A DNA stretch of 64,000 bases. Origin: DATEPR01 sp036273855. Lineage in GTDB: Bacteria > Actinomycetota > Actinomycetes > Mycobacteriales > Pseudonocardiaceae. Below, piece after piece: positions 1 through 8,003 of the stretch; within the stretch, counting starts at the first letter, position 1; every line of letters begins with the position of its first letter. The stretch covers positions 124,001 through 188,000 of the forward strand of contig DASUGU010000142.1 in the NCBI GenBank assembly GCA_036273855.1. Reading direction: 5' to 3'. The position numbers and the translations under genes were made by a program. The notes below the pieces were generated by a model that was not told where the DNA came from, did not search any database, and saw nothing but the letters and a program-made list of their open reading frames with translations.

Positions 1-2
1 TG

Positions 3-2138
3 TTGAGCCAGTTCGTGTCGACAGCGGCGGGGCGTGGCTGGACGGTGCTGTCCGGCTCCGCGGACGCCGGGCTCTGCGGACCGCAGACCGGTGTGCCGTT
101 CCACGCCTTCACCGACGCGCTGGACGAGCTGATGCTCCGCGACCGGGACCGGCTGCTGGTCGACCTGCCGGACGAGCAGCAGCGCAGGCTGACCGAGGTC
201 TTCCCGGCACTGGACGCCGACGGCTGCCCGGTGAACGGACCGGACGACCACGTCGCTCCGGACACGGCGGACGCGATCCATGCGCTGTTGCGGTCACTGC
301 GGTGTCCGTGCGGCCTGTTGCTGGTCGTCGACGACGCACATTTCGCCGACCAGTGGTCGTTGGACCTGCTCGTGCGCCTGGCCCACCAACCGCCGACCGA
401 ACGGTTCGTGCTCGCGCTGGCCTACCGAGGGCGCCAGGCCGACCTGCGCACGTCGGGCATCTTCGACGAGTTGGCTGCCCACCACCGGACCCACGTGGTG
501 GAGCTGTCCCGGCTGACCGACTCGGAGGCCAGCACCCTGCTGCCCGACGACCTCAACCGCTGCCACCAGCAGGAGCTGTTGCGCGACTGTGCCGGCAACC
601 CGGGGGTGCTGCGCGCCTTCGCCGCGGTGCCGGCACAGCTGCGCCACACCGAGGACCGGATCTACTACCTGCCGCGCGAGGCGCTGGCCGCCGGTTTGCG
701 CGAGTTCCGTGCCATGTCCCGGCTCGGCTGGCTGACCGCGCGGAGCACCGCCGTGGTGGGTGGGAGCGCCGAGGTGGAACTGATCAAGGTCGTCGCCGAG
801 CTCACCGAGACCGAGGTCTGGATGGCGCTGGACGAACTCACCGCCGCCGATGTGCTCCGCTACGACCACATCACGCACCGGTTCGACTTCCGGGACCCGC
901 TGGTCCGCACGGCGGCGTGCCGGTCGGCCGGCCCCGGCTGGCGGATCGGCGCGCACCACCGGGCGGCGGCGTGGCTGCGCGAGCGCGGCGCGTCCCCGGT
1001 CGAGCTGGCCCACCACCTGCTGGAAAGTGGCGACACGCACGACCCGGACAGCGTGGACGCTCTCCTCACCGCCGCCGAGGAACTGCTGTGGCACCGGCCG
1101 GCCTACGCGCTGTCGTTGGCCCGCGCCACGGTCGGCTCGACCGGTCCGACCGATCGGCAGCGACTGCTGATCGGCTGCTGCCTGACGTTCACCGGGCCAC
1201 TGGCCGAGGCGTCCCGGGAACTGGCCGGAACCGCCGACCCGGACCTGCTGATCGACATGGCGGTGTGGCAGTCCCGGACGGCCCGGCTGCTCGGCGACTT
1301 CGCGGCGGCGAACGCACTGGTGCGCGCCGCGCTGGACCGCGCAGCACTGGAGCGCGGTACGCCGGCCGCCTGCGCCCGGCTGCACGCCGAGCTGATCGCG
1401 ATCGCGTTGGAGCAGGATGTCGAACCGGCCGACGCGGACGTGGCCCCCGTCCGTGCCCACGCCACCGAGGACGCGGGCCTGCTCGCGTTGCTGGGTCAGG
1501 CGCACGCACGTCGGCGGGAGTGGGACGAGGCGGCGGCGCAGGCGGCGCGGGCGGCCCAGCTCTGCGACGCGCTGACCGACGACGAGATCGTCCGGCAGCC
1601 CGAGGCACTGCTCTGGCTCGGGCGCACCGAGCGGCGACTGGACCGGTACGACGACGCCCGGCGGCATCTGGAACGGGCGGTCGCGATCGCCGAGCGCAGG
1701 ACGCTGGTCGGCTTGCTCACGCACCCGGCCGTCGAACTGGCTGCGCTGGTCCGCGGCGAGGACGCCGTCGCGGCGCGGCGGCACGTGGACCAGGCCGCGG
1801 AGGCGGCCCGGCTGCTCGGCAGCGATCACCTGCTCGGCATCGCACTCGACCTGCCGGCCCGATCGGTGCCGGCGGGCTCCGACCAGGCAGGCGACCCGTC
1901 GGCACCGGCCGAGCCGGAGCCGGGGCCTGCGTTGGAACTGCTCAGCGAACGCGAACTGGAGATCGCGGTGCTGGTCAGCGAGGGCAGGACCAATCAGCAG
2001 ATCGCCAGGGCGCTGCGGTTGAGCCACAAGACGGTGGAGACCTACCTGGCGCGGATCTTCAAGAAGCTCGACGTCTGCTCCCGCACCCAGATCGCGACGA
2101 TGATCGGCCGTGGGCAGCGAGCGCGGATATCGTCCTGA
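3..2138 (+). CDS. LuxR-family (LAL-type) ATPase regulator, 5' end outside window
   Basis: This is the C-terminal part of a large ATP-binding LuxR regulator. The visible protein opens inside the AAA domain: a Walker B-like LLLVVDDAH is present near residue 107 but no Walker A loop is seen, so the true start lies left of the window and the TTG at position 3 is only the first possible codon in view. The middle is helical and TPR-like. The last 65 residues form a LuxR-type helix-turn-helix (LSERELEIAVLVSEG, then SHKTVETYLARIFKKL). Regulators of this class often activate neighbouring antibiotic clusters, and this one runs convergently towards the AmCP block. Its role as cluster activator is inferred from position only. 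Confidence 0.85.
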   Translation: MSQFVSTAAGRGWTVLSGSADAGLCGPQTGVPFHAFTDALDELMLRDRDRLLVDLPDEQQRRLTEVFPALDADGCPVNGPDDHVAPDTADAIHALLRSLRCPCGLLLVVDDAHFADQWSLDLLVRLAHQPPTERFVLALAYRGRQADLRTSGIFDELAAHHRTHVVELSRLTDSEASTLLPDDLNRCHQQELLRDCAGNPGVLRAFAAVPAQLRHTEDRIYYLPREALAAGLREFRAMSRLGWLTARSTAVVGGSAEVELIKVVAELTETEVWMALDELTAADVLRYDHITHRFDFRDPLVRTAACRSAGPGWRIGAHHRAAAWLRERGASPVELAHHLLESGDTHDPDSVDALLTAAEELLWHRPAYALSLARATVGSTGPTDRQRLLIGCCLTFTGPLAEASRELAGTADPDLLIDMAVWQSRTARLLGDFAAANALVRAALDRAALERGTPAACARLHAELIAIALEQDVEPADADVAPVRAHATEDAGLLALLGQAHARRREWDEAAAQAARAAQLCDALTDDEIVRQPEALLWLGRTERRLDRYDDARRHLERAVAIAERRTLVGLLTHPAVELAALVRGEDAVAARRHVDQAAEAARLLGSDHLLGIALDLPARSVPAGSDQAGDPSAPAEPEPGPALELLSERELEIAVLVSEGRTNQQIARALRLSHKTVETYLARIFKKLDVCSRTQIATMIGRGQRARISS

Positions 2139-2161
2139 CATTCGAGCGCCGGTCACCTCCC

Positions 2162-3394
2162 TTACGCGATGCGGCTCCGAACGGTGTCACCGAGCGCGGC
2201 CACGGCCGCCAGCAGCCGGTCGATCTCCCAGCGGAGCGTGTAGTGATTCAGGCCCGCCCGAACCGCGCCGCCCGACTCCCGGACACCCAGTGCGCCGGTC
2301 ACCTCGAACGCATAGGCATGTCCACTCCAGACAGTGATGCCGCACTCGGCGAGCCGGCTCGCGACCACGCGCGGCGCGATGCCGTCGACGGTGAAGAACG
2401 CCGTCGGCGTGCGGCGTGCCGGCGACCCGACCAGGCGGACGTGCGGCATCTCGGCCAGCCCGGCGAGCAGCCGGCCGAACTCGGTTCCCTCGTACGACTC
2501 GACCGCCGACATCGAGGCCAGCAGCCGCTGCCGCCGGGTGCCGGTCGCGGTCGGGTCCAGCGCGGCGATGTGGTCGACGGCCGCCGTGACCCCGGCGAGA
2601 TCGGCGAACGGCGGAGTCCCGGTCTCGAACCGGTCGGGCACCCGGTCCGGCGCCGGTGCCAGCCTGTCCGGCCGCAGGGTGTCCAGCAGCGCCGGGTCGG
2701 CGGCCACGGCACCGACATGCGGGCCGTACCACTTGTAGGCGCTCACCGCGTAGCAGTCCGCGCCCAGGGCGGCGATGTCCACCGGTAGGTGGGCGGCCGC
2801 ATGCACACCGTCCACATACAGCAGCGCGCCCCGCTCGTGCGCCTTGCGGGCGATGGCCGGCAGGTCCACGACGGTGCCGGTCACGTTGCCGGCGGCGGCC
2901 ACCGCCACCAGTCGCGTCCGGTCGGACAGCAACGCGTCGAAGTGGCCGGTGGGCAGTTCACCGGAGGGCACGTCGACCTCGGCCCACCGGACCCGCGCTC
3001 CGGCCCGTTCGGCTGCCTGTACCCAGGGCCGCACGTTCGCGTCGTGGTCGAGCCGGGTCACGATCACCTCGTCGCCGGGCCGCCAGTCCCGCGCGAACGT
3101 GGCGGCGAACCGGTACGTCAGCGTGGTCATGTTGGCGCCCAACACGATTCCGTCCGGGTGGCCGCCGACCAGATCGGCCACCGCCTGCCTGGCCTCGGCC
3201 ACCATCGCCTCGCACCGGTGGCTGCCGGCGAAGACCCCGTTCACGTTGGCCATCCCGTCCCGGTACGCGGCCACGACGGCGTCGATCACCGACCGAGGGA
3301 CCTGGGTGCCGGCCGCACCGTCCAATCGCGCCGTCCGGTCGTCCAGCGCGGGATACAGCGCGCGAATCCGTGCCGGGTCGAAGTCGGTCGTCAT
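2162..3394 (-). CDS. Class V PLP-dependent enzyme, cysteine desulfurase-like
   Basis: A 410-residue fold-type I PLP enzyme of the aminotransferase class V / cysteine desulfurase-like group. The Schiff-base lysine is probably Lys221 in SAYKWYGPH, preceded by the PLP-binding YVDGVHAAAH. The C-terminal RAGLNHYTLRWEIDRLL is typical of the subgroup that also resembles isopenicillin-N epimerases. It is last in the LysW-LysZ-M20 run, 18 bp after the M20 gene, and has a GAGGGTGAG ribosome site before ATG. No IscU-like partner is nearby, so Fe-S assembly is unlikely. Inference: it acts on an amino acid intermediate of this pathway, for example by elimination, epimerisation or transamination. The exact reaction cannot be read from sequence. 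Confidence 0.8.
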   Translation of the reverse strand: MTTDFDPARIRALYPALDDRTARLDGAAGTQVPRSVIDAVVAAYRDGMANVNGVFAGSHRCEAMVAEARQAVADLVGGHPDGIVLGANMTTLTYRFAATFARDWRPGDEVIVTRLDHDANVRPWVQAAERAGARVRWAEVDVPSGELPTGHFDALLSDRTRLVAVAAAGNVTGTVVDLPAIARKAHERGALLYVDGVHAAAHLPVDIAALGADCYAVSAYKWYGPHVGAVAADPALLDTLRPDRLAPAPDRVPDRFETGTPPFADLAGVTAAVDHIAALDPTATGTRRQRLLASMSAVESYEGTEFGRLLAGLAEMPHVRLVGSPARRTPTAFFTVDGIAPRVVASRLAECGITVWSGHAYAFEVTGALGVRESGGAVRAGLNHYTLRWEIDRLLAAVAALGDTVRSRIA

Positions 3395-3412
3395 CTCACC
3401 CTCGTCCTGTCG

Positions 3413-4744
3413 TCAGCGGTAGCGGGTGAGCATGCTGTGGACGCAGTCGGCGCCGAACCGCAGCGCGTCCGCCGGCACCCGCTCGTCCGCGGCGTGCATG
3501 GTGTCCTGGTACCGGGAGCCGGGCGGCACCCGCAACGGCAGCCAGCCGTAGCAGGCCATACCGAGACCGGCGAACAGCCGGGCGTCCGTCGACGCCGTGG
3601 TGAGCATCGGCAGCGGCCGGCCACCCGGATCCGCCGTGCGCAGCACGTCGGTCAACAGTTCGTAGAACGGGCCGAGGCGGGGCGCCGGCATCGGCTCGCC
3701 CTCCAGCAGCAGTTCGATCTCCGGTTCCGCGCCCACCAGTTGCCGCAGTTCGGCCAGGTAGTCCTCGACCGTCCAGTGGCCGGGCAGGATCCGGCCGTCC
3801 AGGTCGACGGTGATCGTGCTCGGCAACACGTTGATCTGGTCGCCTGCCCGGATGACCGTCGCGTTGACGGTGTTGCGCAGGATCGAGTCCAGGAACACCG
3901 CGTCCGCCTCCGGCAGCAGGTCGTACGGGACCGTGGCGGCCGGGTCGTCGCGCAGCGCCTGGTACCGGGCCGCCAAGGGCTCCGACGCCGTCGCGGCGAG
4001 TTGGCCGAGCATCAGGTCGACCGCGGGCGTCACGTGCGTCGGCAACCGGTCGCTGTGCAGTGCGGTCAGGAGCCGGGCCAGTTTTTCCGTCGCGGTGCCG
4101 ACCCGGCCCTGGCGGGAACCGTGACCGCCCTGACCGCGCAACGTCAGCCGCAACCAGCAGGCCCGCTTCTCCGCCACGACGATCGGGTAGACGCGCCGGT
4201 CACCGCAGCCGAACACGGCACCGCCGTCCTCGCCGATCGCGTACCGGGCACCGTCGAACAGGTCGGAGTGCTCGCGTACCAGGTAGCTCGCGCCGACCGC
4301 GCTGCCGCGCTCCTCGTCCGGGGACAGCGCGAGCAGCACATCACCCGGCGGCGCCACACCCTGTTCCCGGAACCGCAGCAGGGCGCTGAGCATCATCGCC
4401 AGGCCGCCCTTCATGTCGATCGCTCCGCGACCCCACACATGGTCGTCGATCAGCAGGCCCTCGAACGGCGGATACGTCCACTCCTGGCCGGCCACCGGCA
4501 CCACGTCCGCGTGCGCGTGCAGCAGCACGGCCGGGGCCGCGCCGCGGCCGGTCAGCCGGGCGACCAGGTTGGGCCGTTCCGGATCCACACCCAGCAGCTG
4601 CACGTCCAGCCCAGCCGCGTGGAGCAGGTCGGCGACGTAGCGCACGCACGGCCCCTCGCCGCCCGGCGGGTTCACGCTCGGGAAGCGGATCAGTTCCCGC
4701 ACCAACGCCACCGGATCGGTGGTCCGGACCGCTTGCGTCGTCAT
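3413..4744 (-). CDS. M20 family metallohydrolase (ArgE/DapE-like), about 443 aa
   Basis: A zinc amidohydrolase of the M20 family. The metal-binding motifs are in order: LLHAHADVVPV, GRGAIDMKGG, SPDEERGS, and near the end TASTDARLF and the His of DTMHAADERV. It is about 80 residues longer than the LysK-type enzyme elsewhere in this cluster and resembles general acetylornithine deacetylase/aminoacylase proteins. I chose the ATG at 4744: it overlaps the LysZ stop as ATGA and has GGAAAGG about 10 bases upstream. An in-frame GTG at 4753 has no spacing for a ribosome site. Likely jobs are releasing a product from LysW or trimming a peptide or acyl group. The coexisting LysK-like gene makes the first of these ambiguous. 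Confidence 0.85.
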   Translation of the reverse strand: MTTQAVRTTDPVALVRELIRFPSVNPPGGEGPCVRYVADLLHAAGLDVQLLGVDPERPNLVARLTGRGAAPAVLLHAHADVVPVAGQEWTYPPFEGLLIDDHVWGRGAIDMKGGLAMMLSALLRFREQGVAPPGDVLLALSPDEERGSAVGASYLVREHSDLFDGARYAIGEDGGAVFGCGDRRVYPIVVAEKRACWLRLTLRGQGGHGSRQGRVGTATEKLARLLTALHSDRLPTHVTPAVDLMLGQLAATASEPLAARYQALRDDPAATVPYDLLPEADAVFLDSILRNTVNATVIRAGDQINVLPSTITVDLDGRILPGHWTVEDYLAELRQLVGAEPEIELLLEGEPMPAPRLGPFYELLTDVLRTADPGGRPLPMLTTASTDARLFAGLGMACYGWLPLRVPPGSRYQDTMHAADERVPADALRFGADCVHSMLTRYR

Positions 4745-5592
4745 GGCTGGCACACCTTTCCGTTGGCCGGCGGGAGGATGACGGTGCCGTCGTGGCCGGT
4801 GAGCGCGGCACGGACGGTGTCCTCGGTCCGCCCGTCCGCCACCGACACCTCGGGCACGCCGCCGGCGAGCGCCACCTGTGCGGCGACAAGTTTGACCGCC
4901 ATGCCGCCCTCGACGGACGGATCACGGCGACCGTCCGGCGGCGGACGGTAGCTGTCCAGCAGGGACCGGGGGTCGTGCCGGTCGGACAGCACACCGGGCG
5001 CCGCGGTCAGCAACACGAGGTGCCGTGCGCCGACGGCGACCGCGATCGCGGCGGCGACACGGTCCGCGTCCACGTTGACGACCGCGCCGTCCGACGTGAC
5101 CGCGGGTGGCGACACCACCGGCACCAGCTCGGCGACCAGGAACATGCGTAGCATCTCGGCCCGCACCGCCGTGATCCGTCCACTGTGGTCGTCCCGGACG
5201 ACGACCAGCCGCCCGTCGACCACCGCGCGTTGCGCCGCGTTGCGCCGCGCCCGCAGCAGCCCGCCGTCCAGGCCGGTGACGCCGACCGCCGGCACGCCGT
5301 GGCGCGCGAGGCCGGCGACCAGGGCCGGCTTGACAACGCCGGACCAGGCCAGGCGGAGCACTTCCAGGGTGGCCGGATCGGTGTACCGGCTGACGGCCCC
5401 GTCGGGCGACACCATCTGCCGCAGCGGCACGTCCAGCCGGTCCGCCAGCCGAACCGCGTCGCCGGAACCACCGTGCACCAGGATCACGGCGTGGCCTGCC
5501 GACACCCGTTCGGCGACGGCGACCGTCACGCCGTCGAGGTCCATGCCCACCGTGCCACCGCACTTGACCACAGTCACGTCGTCGGAATTCAT
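4741..5592 (-). CDS. lysZ: Amino acid kinase family, LysZ/ArgB-like, acts on LysW-bound substrate
   Basis: A 283-residue amino acid kinase fold protein. It has the N-terminal VVKCGGTVG phosphate-binding lysine loop, ILVHGGSGD and the C-terminal VEGGMAVKLVAAQ. In the LysW systems this enzyme phosphorylates the side-chain carboxylate of the amino acid held on the carrier, for reduction by LysY. It follows the lysW gene by only 5 bp and overlaps the next gene by 4 bp, so the three are co-translated. The neighbour makes LysZ more likely than a plain acetylglutamate kinase, and no other arginine genes are present. Its reductase partner lies about 23 kb away at 28.7 kb. Confidence 0.88.
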   Translation of the reverse strand: MNSDDVTVVKCGGTVGMDLDGVTVAVAERVSAGHAVILVHGGSGDAVRLADRLDVPLRQMVSPDGAVSRYTDPATLEVLRLAWSGVVKPALVAGLARHGVPAVGVTGLDGGLLRARRNAAQRAVVDGRLVVVRDDHSGRITAVRAEMLRMFLVAELVPVVSPPAVTSDGAVVNVDADRVAAAIAVAVGARHLVLLTAAPGVLSDRHDPRSLLDSYRPPPDGRRDPSVEGGMAVKLVAAQVALAGGVPEVSVADGRTEDTVRAALTGHDGTVILPPANGKVCQP

Positions 5593-5597
5593 GGCGC

Positions 5598-5783
5598 CTA
5601 CTCGCCCCAGTCCTCCTCGGCCTCCGGCCCGAGCGCGAGCACGACCGGCGCGAGGCCGATGACCTCCAATTCGCTACGGCAGTCCGGACACTCCACGATC
5701 TCGTTCTGCCGTACGTCGGGCTCGATCTTGACGTCACCACCACACTCGGGGCAGATCGCCAGCGAACCACTGGCAGTGGTCAT
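5598..5783 (-). CDS. lysW: LysW-type amino-group carrier protein (AmCP)
   Basis: A 61-residue acidic zinc-ribbon protein. Four cysteines in two CxxC pairs (11/14 and 32/35) should bind Zn, and the chain ends in EEDWGE. That is the LysW signature: the gamma-carboxyl of the terminal Glu is joined to the alpha-amino group of the substrate, masking it during later steps. A GGGAGGG site stands six bases before the ATG. In Thermus this carrier serves lysine and arginine synthesis. In a few Streptomyces antibiotic clusters it carries glutamate on the way to 2,6-diamino-5,7-dihydroxyheptanoic acid. Here it sits among NRPS genes and its modifying enzymes are spread over three blocks, supporting the second use. 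Confidence 0.95.
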   Translation of the reverse strand: MTTASGSLAICPECGGDVKIEPDVRQNEIVECPDCRSELEVIGLAPVVLALGPEAEEDWGE

Positions 5784-5920
5784 GATTGACCCTCCCTCGA
5801 CTCACCAACTGTGCGGGATCGAGCATCCAGCACGGACGCCGCCGCGAGCAGTCGGGAGAATCCCTGGCCCCGCAAGCGATCCGGAAGGTTCCCGACTGGT
5901 GACCCGACGGCCGACCCGTG

Positions 5921-6832
5921 ATGCTTGGCGGCGTGACGACGACAGTCGGAAGGCGGACCAACCGGTGGCGGCTGACCGAGGTGACGGCGACCGACGACGC
6001 CGTCATCGCCGAACTGGCCGACATCACCCGGGACTCGTTCGCCGTCGGTGACATGGTGCCTGGCCTGCCCGCGGCGGACGGCGCGTCGGACACGGAGGCG
6101 TCGATCCGTGACGAGCTGGCGGCCGGCATCCGGATGTGGATGGCCGACGCCGGTGACGGCCGCCCGGTCGGCAGCGTCCGGGCCATTCCCCGCCCGGACG
6201 GTGTCTGGCAGATCCGCCGGCTCGCGGTCAGCCTGGCGGCCCAGGGGCGGGGCCTGGGCCGGGCGCTGGTGCGCGGGCTGGAACGCGCCGCCAGGGTCGA
6301 AGGCATGCGGACGGTGGTCGTGTGGGCGCTCGTGGAGCGCGGCGTCGCACCGTTCTACAGCATGCTCGGCTACCGGACGACCGGCCACTTCGGCTCCCCC
6401 GACAAGCCGCTGTCCGAGGCGATCATGGAACTGTCACTGGACGAGCCCGGCGAGCCGCTGGAGTACCCGTGGGGTACCGAACCGACCCTCACCGGCGGCA
6501 GCCTGCACACCTGGTTCGGCTCGGCGACGGACACGGTCGTCATCGTCGGCACGCCGGGCGAGGACACCCTGGCCACGGTCGCCGACCAGCACGCGATGGC
6601 CACCGCCCTGGCCGGGCACGACGTGCGGTTCCTCGGCGTCGACAGCGCGCCCGACCCGACGTCGGACACCCGGTTCGACATCCTGGCCAGCCAGGCCGAC
6701 GTGGTGCGTGGCACGGGATTGCTGTTCCACCGGCCGTGCACCACGGTGGTCGAGTTCACCATGCCGCGCACCGTCGCACCGGACCTGCTCGCCCTGTGGC
6801 GACTGCCGATCGCTCACGGCCTGTCCGACTGA
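5921..6832 (+). CDS. GNAT acetyltransferase with an unassigned C-terminal domain
   Basis: About 303 residues. Residues ~20-165 are a GNAT fold: the acetyl-CoA pyrophosphate loop is VSLAAQGRGLGRALVRGLE, followed by ERGVAPFYSMLGYRTTG. The remaining ~130 residues (from about residue 185) match nothing I recognise. The gene is divergent from lysW and converges with the flavoprotein gene. The start is uncertain: ATG at 5921 has a poor ribosome site and a GTG at 5933 is equally possible. Two roles are reasonable: self-resistance by N-acetylating the final product, or acetylation of an intermediate. The unassigned tail could also be an independent cluster-specific domain. Confidence 0.75.
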   Translation: MLGGVTTTVGRRTNRWRLTEVTATDDAVIAELADITRDSFAVGDMVPGLPAADGASDTEASIRDELAAGIRMWMADAGDGRPVGSVRAIPRPDGVWQIRRLAVSLAAQGRGLGRALVRGLERAARVEGMRTVVVWALVERGVAPFYSMLGYRTTGHFGSPDKPLSEAIMELSLDEPGEPLEYPWGTEPTLTGGSLHTWFGSATDTVVIVGTPGEDTLATVADQHAMATALAGHDVRFLGVDSAPDPTSDTRFDILASQADVVRGTGLLFHRPCTTVVEFTMPRTVAPDLLALWRLPIAHGLSD

Positions 6833-6836
6833 CGCG

Positions 6837-8003
6837 CTACGCGGGCTGGTCCGGTTGGGTCAGGTCGAAGATCATGTCCAGCAGCAGTTCGGTGGCGCCG
6901 GCCGCGATCGTGCCGGCGATCGCGTCCCGGTACAGGCGTGCCGATGCCGAGTCGTTCAGGTAGCCGCGGGCGCCGTGGTACTGGACGCACGTCTGGGCCG
7001 CGGCGACGGCCACCTCGGTGGCGCGCAGCTTCAGGATCGACGCCGCCCGGGTGTCCAGTTCTCCCCTGCTGTGCAGCCACGCGCAGTGGTAGGCGTACTG
7101 CCGTACCAGCTCGAAGTCCGCGCTCAGCGCCGCGAGTCGGTGCCGCACCGCCTGGTTCGCGCTCAGCGGCGCATCCCGGATCTGGTGCTCGCGGACGAAA
7201 CGGCTCACCAGATCCAAACAGTACCGGGTGCCGCCGACCGCCATCATGCCGACGACGAGACGCTCGAAGTCCAGTGCCCGCATCAGGTGCAGCAAGGCGC
7301 GGTCGGGTCGACCGATCACCCGGCCGGCCGGTACCCGCACGTCCCGCAACTCGACGTGGCAGACGTCCGCGCCGTGCCAGCCGAGCATGTCCTGCGGTCC
7401 CCGGCACACCCCCACGCTGTCCCCGTCGACGATGATCAGGCCGGCGCCGGTCAGCCCCCGGCCGATCGCCCCCGGCCGGGTCCTGGTGAGCATGACGAAG
7501 AAGTCGGCCTGGCAGCCGTTGGCCACGTAGGACTTCTCACCCTTCACCAGGTACCCGCCGTCCGGCTCCGGTTCCGCCGTCGTCCGGATGTGCCGCAGGT
7601 CCGAACCGGACACTGCCTCGGTGATGGCGAGCGCGGCGATCCGTTCGCCGCGCCTGGCCGGAGCCAGGTAGGTGCGGCGCTGTTCCGGCGTGCCGAACAG
7701 TTCCAGATAGGACAGTGCGAGATAGGCGTGCACCCCGACGGCGGCCCGGATTCCGGCGTAACCGGTGGCCCCCAGTTCCTCCAGGAAGATGGCACTGCAC
7801 AGGAAGCCCTCGCCCGCATGGGCCAAGGACAGCAGTCCCGCCGCACCCAGCTCGTGCCAGCCCTCCCTCGGGATGTGCCTGGCCTGCTCCCATTCCGTCG
7901 CGTGCCGGCCGACGATGCGGTCCAGGTCCTCCCGTACCCGCGCGCGGAACGCGGCGTGTTCCGCCGTCAGGCACGGTGTCGCGCACTCGTCGCGGGCGGT
8001 CAT
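6837..8003 (-). CDS. Acyl-CoA dehydrogenase-like flavoprotein, KtzA-like candidate
   Basis: A 388-residue acyl-CoA dehydrogenase fold protein with the usual order: N-terminal helical domain, middle beta domain (ALAITEAVSGSDL, KGEKSYVANG), then C-terminal helices with YHGARGYLNDS and LYRDAIAG. The canonical IYEGT(N/S)E segment carrying the catalytic Glu reads IAAGATE here, so the base appears lost. It overlaps the stand-alone A-domain gene by ATGA and ends the halogenase operon. In kutzneride synthesis an enzyme of this family (KtzA) closes a cyclopropane on a gamma-chlorinated, carrier-bound isoleucine. The same gene set is present here. Function as a cyclase or desaturase on the chlorinated aminoacyl-PCP is inferred. 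Confidence 0.85.
   Translation of the reverse strand: MTARDECATPCLTAEHAAFRARVREDLDRIVGRHATEWEQARHIPREGWHELGAAGLLSLAHAGEGFLCSAIFLEELGATGYAGIRAAVGVHAYLALSYLELFGTPEQRRTYLAPARRGERIAALAITEAVSGSDLRHIRTTAEPEPDGGYLVKGEKSYVANGCQADFFVMLTRTRPGAIGRGLTGAGLIIVDGDSVGVCRGPQDMLGWHGADVCHVELRDVRVPAGRVIGRPDRALLHLMRALDFERLVVGMMAVGGTRYCLDLVSRFVREHQIRDAPLSANQAVRHRLAALSADFELVRQYAYHCAWLHSRGELDTRAASILKLRATEVAVAAAQTCVQYHGARGYLNDSASARLYRDAIAGTIAAGATELLLDMIFDLTQPDQPA

Noticed and set aside
302..2788. Long plus-strand open frame of 828 codons over the LuxR and PLP-enzyme genes
   Set aside because: Arg/Pro/Gly-rich translation with no domain. It is a GC-rich shadow of genes in other frames.
4741..5592. Plain arginine-pathway acetylglutamate kinase (ArgB)
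   Set aside because: It directly follows a LysW gene and no argC/J/D/F operon is present; LysZ-type use is the better fit.
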